64,000 nt of DNA from Pseudomonas sp. TNT3 (GTDB taxonomy: Bacteria > Pseudomonadota > Gammaproteobacteria > Pseudomonadales > Pseudomonadaceae): assembly GCF_010095445.2 (NCBI RefSeq), contig NZ_WFGV02000016.1, forward strand, positions 44,843-108,842, given 5' to 3'. Shown here in pieces: positions 48,425-57,122 of the stretch (the first letter of the stretch is position 1; each line of letters starts with the position of its first letter). The position numbers and the translations under genes were made by a program. The notes under the pieces were generated by a model. It saw only the letters and a list, made by a program, of their open reading frames with translations, made no database searches and was not told the DNA's origin.

Positions 48425-49024
48425 ATGAAAATTCTTTTGATTGGCGCAGGCGGCACCATCGGTTCGGCCGTCGACAAAGAGTTGTCCCAGCGTCACGAGG
48501 TCATTCGTATTGGCCGTAACAGCGGCGATTTCAATGTAGATATCAGCGACAGCGCCTCGATCCGCAAACTGTTCGAACAAACCGGAAAATTCGATGCACT
48601 GGTCTGCGCCGCCGGCAACGTCACCTTCGCGCCGCTGGACGAAATGACCTCGGACAGCTTTGCCTTGGGCCTGAAAGACAAACTGATGGGCCAGGTCAAT
48701 CTTCTGCTGATCGGTCGGGAATTCGCCAACGATGGGGCTTCGTTCACCTTCACCACAGGCGTCCTCAGCCACGATCCGATTCGCAGTGGCGCCTCGGCTG
48801 CACTCGTCAACGGTGCCATCGACAGCTTCGTGCGTGCCGCCGCCATCGAACTGCCGCGTGGCTTGCGCGTCAACTCGATCAGCCCCACCGTATTGCTCGA
48901 AGCTATGGGCAGCTACGCGCCGTATTTCCGCGGCTACAAACCGGTTCCCGCCGCCGATGTGGCATTGGCCTACGCCAAAAGTGTGGAGGGTCTGCAAACC
49001 GGTCAGACCTTTCACGTAGGCTGA
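48425..49024 (+). CDS. Short-chain dehydrogenase/reductase
   Basis: The 199-aa SDR starts MKILLIGAGGTIGSAV (GxGGxIG nucleotide motif) after GAGGAACAGC. It is shorter than classical SDRs (~250 aa). The usual YxxxK is not obvious: the region FTFTTGVLSHDPIRSGASAALVNGAI has the Ser/Thr but no clear Tyr, so it may be an atypical member. Probable target of the divergent LysR regulator. Substrate unknown. Confidence 0.82.
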   Translation: MKILLIGAGGTIGSAVDKELSQRHEVIRIGRNSGDFNVDISDSASIRKLFEQTGKFDALVCAAGNVTFAPLDEMTSDSFALGLKDKLMGQVNLLLIGREFANDGASFTFTTGVLSHDPIRSGASAALVNGAIDSFVRAAAIELPRGLRVNSISPTVLLEAMGSYAPYFRGYKPVPAADVALAYAKSVEGLQTGQTFHVG

Positions 49025-49098
49025 AATAGCACGTCCTGCAGGGTTGTGATGAGCGGTCAGGCTGAGTAACGTGGCGGCACTTGTCTGGAGAACCAAAG

Positions 49099-49752
49099 AT
49101 GCGTGTTGCCCGTTCCTTAGTCCTTGTTGCCCTCCTTCCGCTGTTTGCCGCTTGCCAGTTGTTCAATGGCGAGCGACAGAGCGCCTCCCATGTGGGTCAG
49201 ACTCGCATGCAGGGTCAACTGACGGCGGCGGACGGCAAACTGGTGTTCCAGCCGTGCAATGAATCGCGCAGTTTCGTGGTCAATGACACTGGCGGCACCA
49301 GCGTGCTGCAAGAAGCCGCGACCCTGGCCGATGCCCAGGGCAAATTGTTTGCCGACGTACGCGGCCGGGTCGATGGCAACCGCCTCGACCTTGAGCAGCT
49401 GTACCGCGTCGAGCGCTCGGGCACGGCGTGCGACGATCCTAATCTGAAGCTGCTGATCCTTCGAGCCGCCGGTCATGCGCCGGAGTGGAACGTCAAAGTC
49501 AGCGGTAAAGGCATGGTCATCGACCGCGCCGGTCAACCTCCTCTGGCCCTGCCCTACGTTGAAGAACAATTGGGCGATGGCCGTTTCAACCTCAGCACTG
49601 AAGCCAATAACCAGCATATCGAGCTCTGGGTCGCGCCGCAACGTTGCGTCGACGCTACCACCGGCGCCGTCCAGCACATGAGTGCCGAGTTGCGCATTGA
49701 TGGTCAAGTGCAGCGTGGCTGCGGGTATTTCGGCGGGGCGCGTAACGACTGA
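49099..49752 (+). CDS. Lipoprotein, COG3650-like
   Basis: The ATG at 49099, after TGGAG, gives 217 aa with a lipoprotein signal (lipobox LFAAC). The rest contains beta-strand-rich segments such as LVFQPCNESRSFVV and HIELWVAPQRCVDATTGAVQHMSAEL that resemble META/HslJ-type and COG3650 heat-shock-like lipoproteins. It has a conserved CNES motif. Location is probably the outer membrane. Function unknown. Confidence 0.72.
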   Translation: MRVARSLVLVALLPLFAACQLFNGERQSASHVGQTRMQGQLTAADGKLVFQPCNESRSFVVNDTGGTSVLQEAATLADAQGKLFADVRGRVDGNRLDLEQLYRVERSGTACDDPNLKLLILRAAGHAPEWNVKVSGKGMVIDRAGQPPLALPYVEEQLGDGRFNLSTEANNQHIELWVAPQRCVDATTGAVQHMSAELRIDGQVQRGCGYFGGARND

Positions 49753-49846
49753 TCGTTTTTGCCTCACGGGACCGGCGTTTGGGGCTTATAATCGCGGCCT
49801 TCAAACGCCTTGGCGCAGTTGTGCGCCCCGCGAACCGGATCCCGTC

Positions 49847-51460
49847 ATGTTACGAATTACCGAACTCAAGCTGCCAATCGACCATCCCGAAGAAGACCTG
49901 CGCCCTGCCATCGTGCAGCGCCTGGGCATCGCCAGTGATGACCTGCTCGATTTCACCTTGTTCAAGCGCAGCTACGATGCGCGCAAAAAGTCTTCCGAAC
50001 TGTGCTTCATCTACACCATCGATCTCAACGTTCGCGATGAGGCTGCGGTGCTGCACACGTTCGCCGATGACCGCAACGTCAACGTAGCGCCGGATGTCAG
50101 CTATAAGGTGGTGGGTCAGGCACCGGCCGATCTCGAACAACGCCCGGTTGTCGTCGGTTTCGGCCCGTGCGGAATCTTCGCCGGGCTGCTGCTCGCGCAG
50201 ATGGGCTTCAAGCCGATCATCCTCGAGCGCGGCACTGAAGTTCGCCAGCGCACCAAGGATACGTGGGGCCTGTGGCGTAAAAGCGTGCTCAACCCCGAGT
50301 CCAACGTGCAATTCGGCGAAGGCGGCGCGGGGACGTTCTCTGACGGCAAGCTCTATAGCCAGATCAAGGACCCGAAATTCATCGGTCGCAAAGTCCTGCA
50401 CGAGTTCGTCAAGGCGGGGGCTCCGGAAGAAATTCTCTACGTCAGCAAACCGCACATCGGTACGTTCCGTCTGACCGGCGTCGTGGAAAACATGCGTGAG
50501 CAGATTCGCGCGTTGGGCGGTGAAGTGCGCTTCCAGCAGCGGGTCACCGACGTGTTGATCGAAGACGGTCAACTGGTCGGTGTCGAGCTCAGTGGCGGCG
50601 AACAGATTCATTCGAAACACGTGATCCTCGCCCTCGGGCACAGTGCCCGGGACACCTTCCGCATGCTGCACGGGCGTGGCGTGTTCATGGAAGCCAAGCC
50701 GTTTTCGGTGGGTTTCCGCATCGAGCATCCGCAATCGCTGATCGACCGTGCGCGCCTGGGCAAGTACGCCGGTCACCCAAAACTTGGCGCCGCCGACTAC
50801 AAGCTGGTGCACCACGCCAAGAACGGCCGCTCGGTCTACAGCTTCTGCATGTGCCCGGGCGGCACCGTGGTGGCGGCGACGTCCGAACCGGGGCGTGTGG
50901 TCACCAACGGCATGAGCCAGTACTCGCGTAACGAGCGTAACGCCAACTCCGGAATCGTCGTGGGCATCACCCCGGAAGTCGATTACCCGGGTGGCCCGCT
51001 GGCTGGAATCGAGCTGCAGGAGCGTCTGGAGTCTCACGCCTTTGTGCTCGGCGGCAGTAACTATGAAGCGCCCGCACAACTGGTGGGCGACTTCATTGCC
51101 GGTAAGCCGTCCACCGAGCTGGGCAGTGTGGAACCGTCCTACAAACCAGGCGTTGCGCTGGGTGATCTGGCATTGGCTTTACCGGCGTTCGCCATCGAAG
51201 CCATTCGCGAAGCACTGCCGGCGTTCGAGAAGCAGATTCGCGGTTATTCGCTGCACGACGCGGTGTTGACCGGGATCGAGACCCGCACCTCGTCGCCACT
51301 GCGCATTACCCGGAATGAGTCGATGCAGAGCCTGAACGTGAAGGGTCTGTTTCCAGCGGGTGAAGGCGCAGGTTACGCGGGCGGGATTTTGTCAGCCGGC
51401 GTTGATGGTATCCGGATTGCCGAAGCAGTAGCGCGGGATATCCTCGGCCTCGAAGCCTGA
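49847..51460 (+). CDS. FAD-dependent oxidoreductase (COG2509 type)
   Basis: The ATG at 49847 gives 537 aa starting MLRITELKLPIDHPEEDL. The FAD-binding motif is in VVVGFGPCGIFAGLLLAQMG, followed by the GEGGAGTFSDGKLYSQ signature and a C-terminal GAGYAGGILSAGVDGIRIAEA. These FAD-dependent dehydrogenases are common in bacteria but mostly uncharacterised. The N-terminal ~90-residue domain is typical. A 165-bp inverted repeat follows. Confidence 0.88.
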   Translation: MLRITELKLPIDHPEEDLRPAIVQRLGIASDDLLDFTLFKRSYDARKKSSELCFIYTIDLNVRDEAAVLHTFADDRNVNVAPDVSYKVVGQAPADLEQRPVVVGFGPCGIFAGLLLAQMGFKPIILERGTEVRQRTKDTWGLWRKSVLNPESNVQFGEGGAGTFSDGKLYSQIKDPKFIGRKVLHEFVKAGAPEEILYVSKPHIGTFRLTGVVENMREQIRALGGEVRFQQRVTDVLIEDGQLVGVELSGGEQIHSKHVILALGHSARDTFRMLHGRGVFMEAKPFSVGFRIEHPQSLIDRARLGKYAGHPKLGAADYKLVHHAKNGRSVYSFCMCPGGTVVAATSEPGRVVTNGMSQYSRNERNANSGIVVGITPEVDYPGGPLAGIELQERLESHAFVLGGSNYEAPAQLVGDFIAGKPSTELGSVEPSYKPGVALGDLALALPAFAIEAIREALPAFEKQIRGYSLHDAVLTGIETRTSSPLRITRNESMQSLNVKGLFPAGEGAGYAGGILSAGVDGIRIAEAVARDILGLEA

Positions 51461-51470
51461 TCTGTATCCT

Positions 51471-51635
51471 TGTGGGAGCGAGCTTTTGTGGCGAGGGGAC
51501 CTGTCCCCGTTGGACTGCGCAGCAGGCCCAAAACCTGAGTTCTCGGTGTGTCAGATACATTCCGAACTCACAGTTTGGGGCCGCTTCGCGACCCAACGGG
51601 GACAAGTCCCCTCGCCACAAAAGCTCGCTCCCACA
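51471..51635. repeat. 165-bp MITE-like inverted repeat
   Basis: Arms 51471-51513 and 51593-51635 are inverted copies matching at 42 of 43 positions (TGTGGGAGCGAGCTTTTGTG... ...CACAAAAGCTCGCTCCCACA). The middle contains another hairpin (CTGAGTTC / GAACTCA). It lies between convergent genes and looks like a non-coding mobile-type repeat or a large REPIN. Confidence 0.88.
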
Positions 51636-51658
51636 TTGGTTTCATTGCCTGAACACTC

Positions 51659-52753
51659 TCAGATATTGGCGCGCAACACGGTCGTGGGTAACGCCTCACC
51701 ACGCTCGGCACTCGCGGCCACGGCATCGATCAAACTACTCAACGCGTACCCTTGCGCCTTGAGCCAATCCTGATCGTAATAGGTGTCTGCGTAGCGCTCG
51801 CCGCCATCACACAAAATCGCCACGATCGACCCCGTCTCCCCCGCCGCCGCCATCTGTTGAGCCGCCATCAAGGCGCCAATCAGGTTGGTCCCGCTTGAGC
51901 CACCCACATGTCGCCCCAAACGCTGCGCCAGGTAATGCATGGCCGCCAGTGAAAGGGCGTCAGGCACCTTGACCATCGCATCGATCACCTTGGGCAGAAA
52001 CGACGCTTCGACACGGGGACGTCCAATACCCTCAATCCGCGATCCGTGGTCCAGACGCAGACTCGCGTCCCCAGTCTGGTAGTAGTCGAAGAACACCGAG
52101 CGCTCAGCGTCGGCGCAAAGCACCCGGGTGCAATGCTGGCGATAACGCACATAACGGCCAAGGGTCGCGGTGGTGCCACCGGTGCCAGGACTGGAGATCA
52201 GCCAGCTCGGTTCCGGGTGAGATTCGAAACGCATCTGATGGAAGATCGACTCGGCGATATTGTTGTTCGCGCGCCAGTCGGTGGCTCGCTCGGCATAGGT
52301 GAACTGGTCAATGAAATGCCCATCGTGTTCACGCGCCAAGCGCTCGGATTCGGCATAAATCTGCGTTGGGTCGTCGACCAGGTGGCTCTTGCCACCGTAG
52401 AACGCAATTTGCGCAATTTTCTCTTTAGACGTCGTCGCCGGCATCACGGCAATAAATGGCAGGCCCAGCATGCGGGCGAAGTACGCTTCGGAAATCGCCG
52501 TCGAGCCGCTGGACGCCTCGATCACCGGAGCACCCGGTTTCAGCCAGCCGTTACACAGCGCATAGAGGAACAACGAACGCGCCAACCGATGTTTCAGGCT
52601 GCCCGTGGGATGGCTGGACTCATCCTTGAAATACAACTCGATGCCCGAAAACCCCGGCAGCGGCAGAGGGATCAGGTGGGTGTCGGCGCTGCGCTGGAAG
52701 TCCGCTTCAATGATCCGAATGGCTTCACGAGCCCACTGTCGGTTGTCGCTCAT
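51659..52753 (-). CDS. PLP-dependent enzyme, cysteine synthase family
   Basis: The ATG at 52753 gives 364 aa. Fold type II PLP enzyme: the lysine is in [11 protein letters not shown], the phosphate loop in SSGSTAIS and a Gly-rich loop in [14 protein letters not shown]. Related to cysteine synthase/cystathionine beta-synthase, but longer than CysK/CysM and with a different active-site pattern, so the reaction is unclear (a cysteine desulfhydrase or synthase-like role is possible). It diverges from nhaA. Confidence 0.8.
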   Translation of the reverse strand: MSDNRQWAREAIRIIEADFQRSADTHLIPLPLPGFSGIELYFKDESSHPTGSLKHRLARSLFLYALCNGWLKPGAPVIEASSGSTAISEAYFARMLGLPFIAVMPATTSKEKIAQIAFYGGKSHLVDDPTQIYAESERLAREHDGHFIDQFTYAERATDWRANNNIAESIFHQMRFESHPEPSWLISSPGTGGTTATLGRYVRYRQHCTRVLCADAERSVFFDYYQTGDASLRLDHGSRIEGIGRPRVEASFLPKVIDAMVKVPDALSLAAMHYLAQRLGRHVGGSSGTNLIGALMAAQQMAAAGETGSIVAILCDGGERYADTYYDQDWLKAQGYALSSLIDAVAASAERGEALPTTVLRANI

Positions 52754-52953
52754 GGTGATTGTCTCGTTGGATCGGCAAGAGTCGGTCCTTTTGCAAGGTT
52801 CAGCGACAAGCTTAGGAAAAAAACCTACATCGCGCACAGGTACAGCTGAGGTTCAATACACCCGGCAACTGCTAGGCTCAGTTTTTTCGCCAAGCATCCT
52901 AGCTGTAACGGTATATAACAAAAAAGAATATAACTTTTGTTTTAACAACTAAC

Positions 52954-52998
52954 GGCACGGGTTACGGTGTGCCACCTTTCGAACCTTACCTTGGAGAG
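52954..52998 (+). promoter_or_regulatory. Possible structured mRNA leader of nhaA
   Basis: Stem GGCAC (52954-52958) with GTGCC (52969-52973) holds a 10-base loop GGGTTACGGT. Loop bases GGTT (52960-52963) can pair with AACC (52982-52985), just before the GGAG of the ribosome-binding site, giving an H-type pseudoknot. Upstream lies an inverted repeat GCTAGG / CCTAGC (52871-52903). Cation-responsive leaders (nhaA-I motif, lithium riboswitch) are known before nhaA in some proteobacteria; whether this one belongs is untested. Confidence 0.4.
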
Positions 52999-53003
52999 TG
53001 ACT

Positions 53004-54191
53004 TTGCCTCTGCGTAGCACATTCACACGCTTCTTTCAGTTGGAAGCTGCCAGCGGCCTGTTGTTGATCGCCGCCGCAGCGCTGGCGCTGATCATCAATA
53101 ATTCCCCGCTGTCGTGGCTTTACACCAGCTTTCTGGAGACCCCTGTCGTTGCACAGATTGGTGCGCTGCAAATCGCCAAACCGGCTCTGCTGTGGATCAA
53201 CGACGGCCTCATGGCGCTGTTCTTCCTGCTGATTGGCCTGGAAGTGAAGCGCGAAGTCCTCGACGGCCAGTTGTCAAAACCGTCGCAGATCGTCCTGCCA
53301 GGCGCCGCAGCGATTGGCGGCATGGTTGTCCCGGCGTTGGTCTACTGGTTCTTCAACCGTGACAACGCCGCAGCCCTCGATGGTTGGGCCATCCCCATGG
53401 CCACCGACATCGCCTTCGCCCTCGGCGTACTCGCCTTGCTCGGCAAGCGCGTGCCTGTGTCGCTGAAACTGTTCCTGATGACCTTGGCGATCATCGACGA
53501 CCTGGGGGCAATCATCGTCATCGCGATTTTCTACTCAGGGACGTTGTCGACCTTGTCGCTGGCCCTGGCGGGCGCGTGCATCGCGGCGCTCATCGCAATG
53601 AACCGGCTTGGCGTGGTCAAGCTTGGGCCATACATGATCATTGGTCTGATCCTCTGGGTGTGTGTACTCAAGAGTGGCGTTCACGCCACCCTGGCCGGCG
53701 TAACCCTCGCGTTCTGCATTCCGTTGCGCACAAAAAATGCCGAACCGTCACCACTGCTGAGCCTGGAACACGCCCTGCACCCGTGGGTGGCCTACGGCAT
53801 CCTGCCATTGTTCGCCTTCGCCAACGCGGGCTTGTCCCTGAGTGGCGTGACCGCCGAAAGCTTCACCCACCATGTCCCCATGGGCATCGCAATCGGCCTG
53901 CTGCTGGGCAAGACCCTCGGCGTCTACGGCCTGACTTGGCTGGCGGTCAAAACCGGTATTGCCGCCCTGCCCCAAGGGGCAAACTGGGGCCAGGTGCTCG
54001 GCGTGGCGATTCTCTGCGGCATCGGCTTCACCATGAGTCTGTTCGTTGGCTCCCTGGCATTTGAACCGGGCGTGAGTGAATACGCGGGGATGGACCGGAT
54101 GGGGATTCTGACCGGATCGATACTGGCGGCATTGATTGGCTATGCGGTGACTGCGGCGGCAAGCCGTAAAAGCGCTGTGTTGCAGCCTTGA
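53004..54191 (+). CDS. nhaA: Na+/H+ antiporter NhaA
   Basis: The 395-aa antiporter exchanges sodium (or lithium) for protons across the inner membrane. I choose the TTG at 53004, seven bases after GGAG ([18 protein letters not shown]); a GTG at 52998 touches the ribosome-binding site. The core shows the NhaA signature [20 protein letters not shown] and the ion-binding aspartate pair in [17 protein letters not shown]. About 12 helices; length as in E. coli (388). Confidence 0.94.
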   Translation: MPLRSTFTRFFQLEAASGLLLIAAAALALIINNSPLSWLYTSFLETPVVAQIGALQIAKPALLWINDGLMALFFLLIGLEVKREVLDGQLSKPSQIVLPGAAAIGGMVVPALVYWFFNRDNAAALDGWAIPMATDIAFALGVLALLGKRVPVSLKLFLMTLAIIDDLGAIIVIAIFYSGTLSTLSLALAGACIAALIAMNRLGVVKLGPYMIIGLILWVCVLKSGVHATLAGVTLAFCIPLRTKNAEPSPLLSLEHALHPWVAYGILPLFAFANAGLSLSGVTAESFTHHVPMGIAIGLLLGKTLGVYGLTWLAVKTGIAALPQGANWGQVLGVAILCGIGFTMSLFVGSLAFEPGVSEYAGMDRMGILTGSILAALIGYAVTAAASRKSAVLQP

Positions 54192-54284
54192 AAGGAATGA
54201 ACGGACAACACTGACGAACGCAAATCATATCGTCCAATTGGTATGCGTTACTGCAAGTTAGCCGTCGCCAATCCCTGAAAAAGA

Positions 54285-54320
54285 AAAACCCCGACCAGTC
54301 GCCTGATCGGGGTTTTCTTT
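54285..54320. terminator. Bidirectional terminator between nhaA and slyB-like gene
   Basis: AAAACCCCGA / TCGGGGTTTT stem with T residues to the right and A residues to the left, between convergent genes. Confidence 0.9.
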
Positions 54321-54333
54321 TGCCGTCTTCCGC

Positions 54334-54798
54334 TTAGTGCGAAACGCGGCTCGTGCCATCAACCGTGGCGATGCGCACACGCTCGCCAACACGGAACACT
54401 TCGTTTTCCTGAACCTGTTGCACGTAGGCGCGCATGCTGCCGTCGTCTTCGCGAACGGTGATTTCCACGCCCTGGGTGCGGGTCAGGCCTTCTTCAGTGG
54501 CCGAACCCAGCAGGCCGCCGGCCACTGCGCCGATGACCGCTGCGACGATGCTGCCGCGACCGCCACCGATTGCACTACCGCCTACACCACCGACCACGGC
54601 ACCTGCGGCGCCACCGATTGGGGTTTTGGTCCCTTCGATTTTCACCGGGCGCAGTGCTTCGATGGTGCCCATGCGAATCGTCTGCACGCGACGCGCTTCG
54701 TCACGGGAGTAGGAGTCACCGGTCAGGCTCGATTGGCAGCCGGTGAGCAACATCGCCATCGTGGAAAAGGAAGCAACCAACAGAACAGACTTACGCAT
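54334..54798 (-). CDS. Glycine-zipper outer-membrane lipoprotein (SlyB-like)
   Basis: The 154-aa protein has lipobox LLTGC, then a glycine-zipper double helix (GGAAGAVVGGVGGSAIGG, AVIGAVAGGLLG) and a C-terminal beta domain (VEITVREDDGSMRAYVQQ). This is the SlyB/Pcp family, which organises lipid domains in the outer membrane under stress in enterobacteria. The 154-aa length fits. Confidence 0.9.
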   Translation of the reverse strand: MRKSVLLVASFSTMAMLLTGCQSSLTGDSYSRDEARRVQTIRMGTIEALRPVKIEGTKTPIGGAAGAVVGGVGGSAIGGGRGSIVAAVIGAVAGGLLGSATEEGLTRTQGVEITVREDDGSMRAYVQQVQENEVFRVGERVRIATVDGTSRVSH

Positions 54799-54965
54799 AG
54801 CATCAACTCCAAAGGACAGGTATTCATTAAACTCCGCAGCATGACGCCTGTCACGGCATCGCCCGGATAAAAGTGGTTTGATTCAGGGCATGTACAGGCA
54901 CCCCTCGAATTCACCACACAGTAGCGACAAATTACGAGATCTGCGCCACTGACCCAAGGATTTTC

Positions 54966-55202
54966 ATGGATTACTTCATCATTGTCGTCACCACTGTCGC
55001 CGGTTTGTACTTCCACTGGTGGTTGTACGTGCGGATCAAACGCTGGATGGACCGTGATCTGGCGTTAGCCCTGGCCGGTGGGGATGAAGACAAGAAAGCC
55101 TACATGCTCCAGCAACTGGCGAACGCTCAAGCCAAGAAGATCAAGCGCCGGGACTTGCCGCAATGGCTGGAGGCCGCTGCGGCAGGGTATCCCGCTCGGT
55201 AG
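54966..55202 (+). CDS. Small membrane protein
   Basis: The 78-aa product starts with a hydrophobic segment (MDYFIIVVTTVAGLYFHWWLYV) followed by a charged, basic domain (KKIKRRDLPQWLEAAAAGYPAR), so it is probably a single-pass inner-membrane protein with a cytoplasmic tail. Family not recognised. It ends five bases from the convergent pdxH stop. Confidence 0.7.
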   Translation: MDYFIIVVTTVAGLYFHWWLYVRIKRWMDRDLALALAGGDEDKKAYMLQQLANAQAKKIKRRDLPQWLEAAAAGYPAR

Positions 55203-55207
55203 ACTGC

Positions 55208-55855
55208 TTAGGGTGCCAGACGTTCAAGAATCCAGTCGGCGCCCTGCTGACGGTAGTTGAGGCGATCGTGCAGACGGCTCGGACGGCCCTGCCAGAATTC
55301 GATGCGCTCCGGTAACAGACGATAACCACCCCAGTGTTCAGGGCAATGAGGCTGAGTATCGCTGAAGCGCTGCTCGGTGTTCTTGAGAAGTGCTTCCAGC
55401 TCGGCACGGTCGGCGATCACCCGGCTTTGCGGCGACGCCCAGGCACCCAGGCGACTGCCGAGCGGCCGGACCTGATAGTAGGCATCGGAGTCTTCGGGCG
55501 TGACCTTCACCACTCGCCCTTCGATGCGCACCTGACGCTCCAGGGCTGGCCAGAAAAAGGTCATGGCAGCGAACGGGTTCGCTGCCAGGTGCTGACCCTT
55601 GGCACTCTCGTAGTTGGTGAAGAACGTGAAGCCCTGTTCGTCCAACCCCTTGAGCAGCAGGATTCGGCAATGCGGTCGACCATCAGCATCGACGGTCGCC
55701 AGGGTCATGGCGTTAGCCTCCACTGGCGCCTGTTCGGTTTTCACCGCGTCGGCAAACCACTGATGGAACAGCCCGAACGGCTCGGCCGGGGCTTGCGCCT
55801 CGGTCAGGCCGTCCCGGGTGTAATCGCGACGCATATCAGCCAGGCCCTGGGTCAT
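55208..55855 (-). CDS. pdxH: Pyridoxamine 5'-phosphate oxidase
   Basis: The 215-aa FMN enzyme oxidises pyridoxine/pyridoxamine phosphate to pyridoxal phosphate, the last step of vitamin B6 salvage. The [35 protein letters not shown] region (for example [12 protein letters not shown]) and the C-terminal [15 protein letters not shown] are typical. Length as in E. coli (218). Confidence 0.95.
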   Translation of the reverse strand: MTQGLADMRRDYTRDGLTEAQAPAEPFGLFHQWFADAVKTEQAPVEANAMTLATVDADGRPHCRILLLKGLDEQGFTFFTNYESAKGQHLAANPFAAMTFFWPALERQVRIEGRVVKVTPEDSDAYYQVRPLGSRLGAWASPQSRVIADRAELEALLKNTEQRFSDTQPHCPEHWGGYRLLPERIEFWQGRPSRLHDRLNYRQQGADWILERLAP

Positions 55856-55880
55856 GGTGCATTCCTTTTAAATTAACGAA

Positions 55881-57008
55881 TTACTTCTTTGTAGCATCAG
55901 CGGCGGCGACTTTCTTGTCAGTGGCTGCGGCTTTGGCGGGAGCGGTCTTTTTCGCCGGGGTCTTGGTTTTAGCCGGGGCTTTCTTTGCAGGCGCTTTGGC
56001 AGCGGCTTTCTTGGCCGGGGCTTTTTTCGCGGCCGGCACATCGGCTTTCTTCGCCGCAGGGGCCGGAGTCACTAGCGCGACCGCTGGCTTGACGTCTTGA
56101 GCGGCAACCATGCGAACGGGGGCCGGAGCAGGCATGTTGTACTTGCTCAATAACGCCACCATGGTGTTCTGCGGCGTTACCAACAATTCGACGCGACGGT
56201 TCAAGGCACGACCTTCAGTGCTGTCGTTGGCAGCACGCGGCGCTTCGCTGCCCATCCCGCGAAGCATCAGGCGATCACGCTGCAGACCACTGAGGCGGAA
56301 GATCGCCGCGACGGCCTGAGCACGTTCCTGGCTCAGTTTCACGTTGGCTGGTGCGGCACCGGAGGTATCACTGTGCCCGAGCACAAGGACGGCTGTCTTA
56401 GGGTCGACTTCGAGAATTTTTGCCACCCGGGTGAACGGACCGAGCGTGACGGGCAGCAGCATGGCGGGACGATCCGGATTGAACGAACCCTCTACCGGCG
56501 CAGTGACTACCAAAACGTTTTCCCGACGCTCGAGTTGCAGGTTGCTGTCCTTGATGGCCGTGCGCAGGCGCGGTTCATAGTCGTCAAGCCAGGCCTGAGT
56601 GACTTTAGGATCAGGCATCGGTACGACCTTGGCGGTGTTCTGCTCCTTGCCTCCAAACGGCCACCACCATTTGCCACCTGCCTCGGCTTCCGCCTTGGCC
56701 ACTTCAACAGGTTTGGCTTCAGGTTTTGCTTCAGGCTTCTTGTCGAGGACTTCTTCGGAGCCGAATGGCCAGTACCAAGGGTTAGCGCTTTCAGTTTTGG
56801 CGACCGGATTAGCGCTATCTGCCTTGGCGACCGGAGCCGTTGCGGCAGGCTTCAGAGGGGCTGGTGCCGCAGCGGGTTCTTTTGCCGCGACTTTATCGGA
56901 CGAACCAAACGGCCACCAACTGCCGCCATCTGCATCATTTTGTGGAGTCTGTGCGCAACCGGTGATAGCGAAGCACAGGGCCAGGGCGAAGGTTTTATTG
57001 GATGACAT
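55881..57008 (-). CDS. OmpA-family lipoprotein with WPFG repeats and AKP tail
   Basis: The 375-aa protein has lipobox AITGC (C18), then a low-complexity N-terminal part with three copies of WWPFG-type motif (31-35, 78-83, 114-120) separated by Ala/Lys/Pro runs. The OmpA peptidoglycan-binding domain (about 150-285) has the D in LGHSDTSG and NVKLSQERAQAVAAIF and ends RALNRRVELLV. From about 316 the tail is Ala-Lys-Pro repeats (PAKKAPAKK). It likely links the outer membrane to the wall; the role of the repeats and tail is unknown. Confidence 0.82.
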   Translation of the reverse strand: MSSNKTFALALCFAITGCAQTPQNDADGGSWWPFGSSDKVAAKEPAAAPAPLKPAATAPVAKADSANPVAKTESANPWYWPFGSEEVLDKKPEAKPEAKPVEVAKAEAEAGGKWWWPFGGKEQNTAKVVPMPDPKVTQAWLDDYEPRLRTAIKDSNLQLERRENVLVVTAPVEGSFNPDRPAMLLPVTLGPFTRVAKILEVDPKTAVLVLGHSDTSGAAPANVKLSQERAQAVAAIFRLSGLQRDRLMLRGMGSEAPRAANDSTEGRALNRRVELLVTPQNTMVALLSKYNMPAPAPVRMVAAQDVKPAVALVTPAPAAKKADVPAAKKAPAKKAAAKAPAKKAPAKTKTPAKKTAPAKAAATDKKVAAADATKK

Positions 57009-57122
57009 TGGATATCCACAAAATGAAGTAATAAAAAAATCAGGCCAAGCTGGCCCGCATAAACAGACGCTTTGAAACCGAAAAGGCTGTCAGGTTCCGA
57101 TATCGGACCCCTTGAGCGGGTT

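Noticed and set aside
48319..49096. Upstream extension of the LysR frame to 561 codons
   Set aside because: The added part is antisense to the SDR gene; a proper LysR N-terminus begins at 48319.
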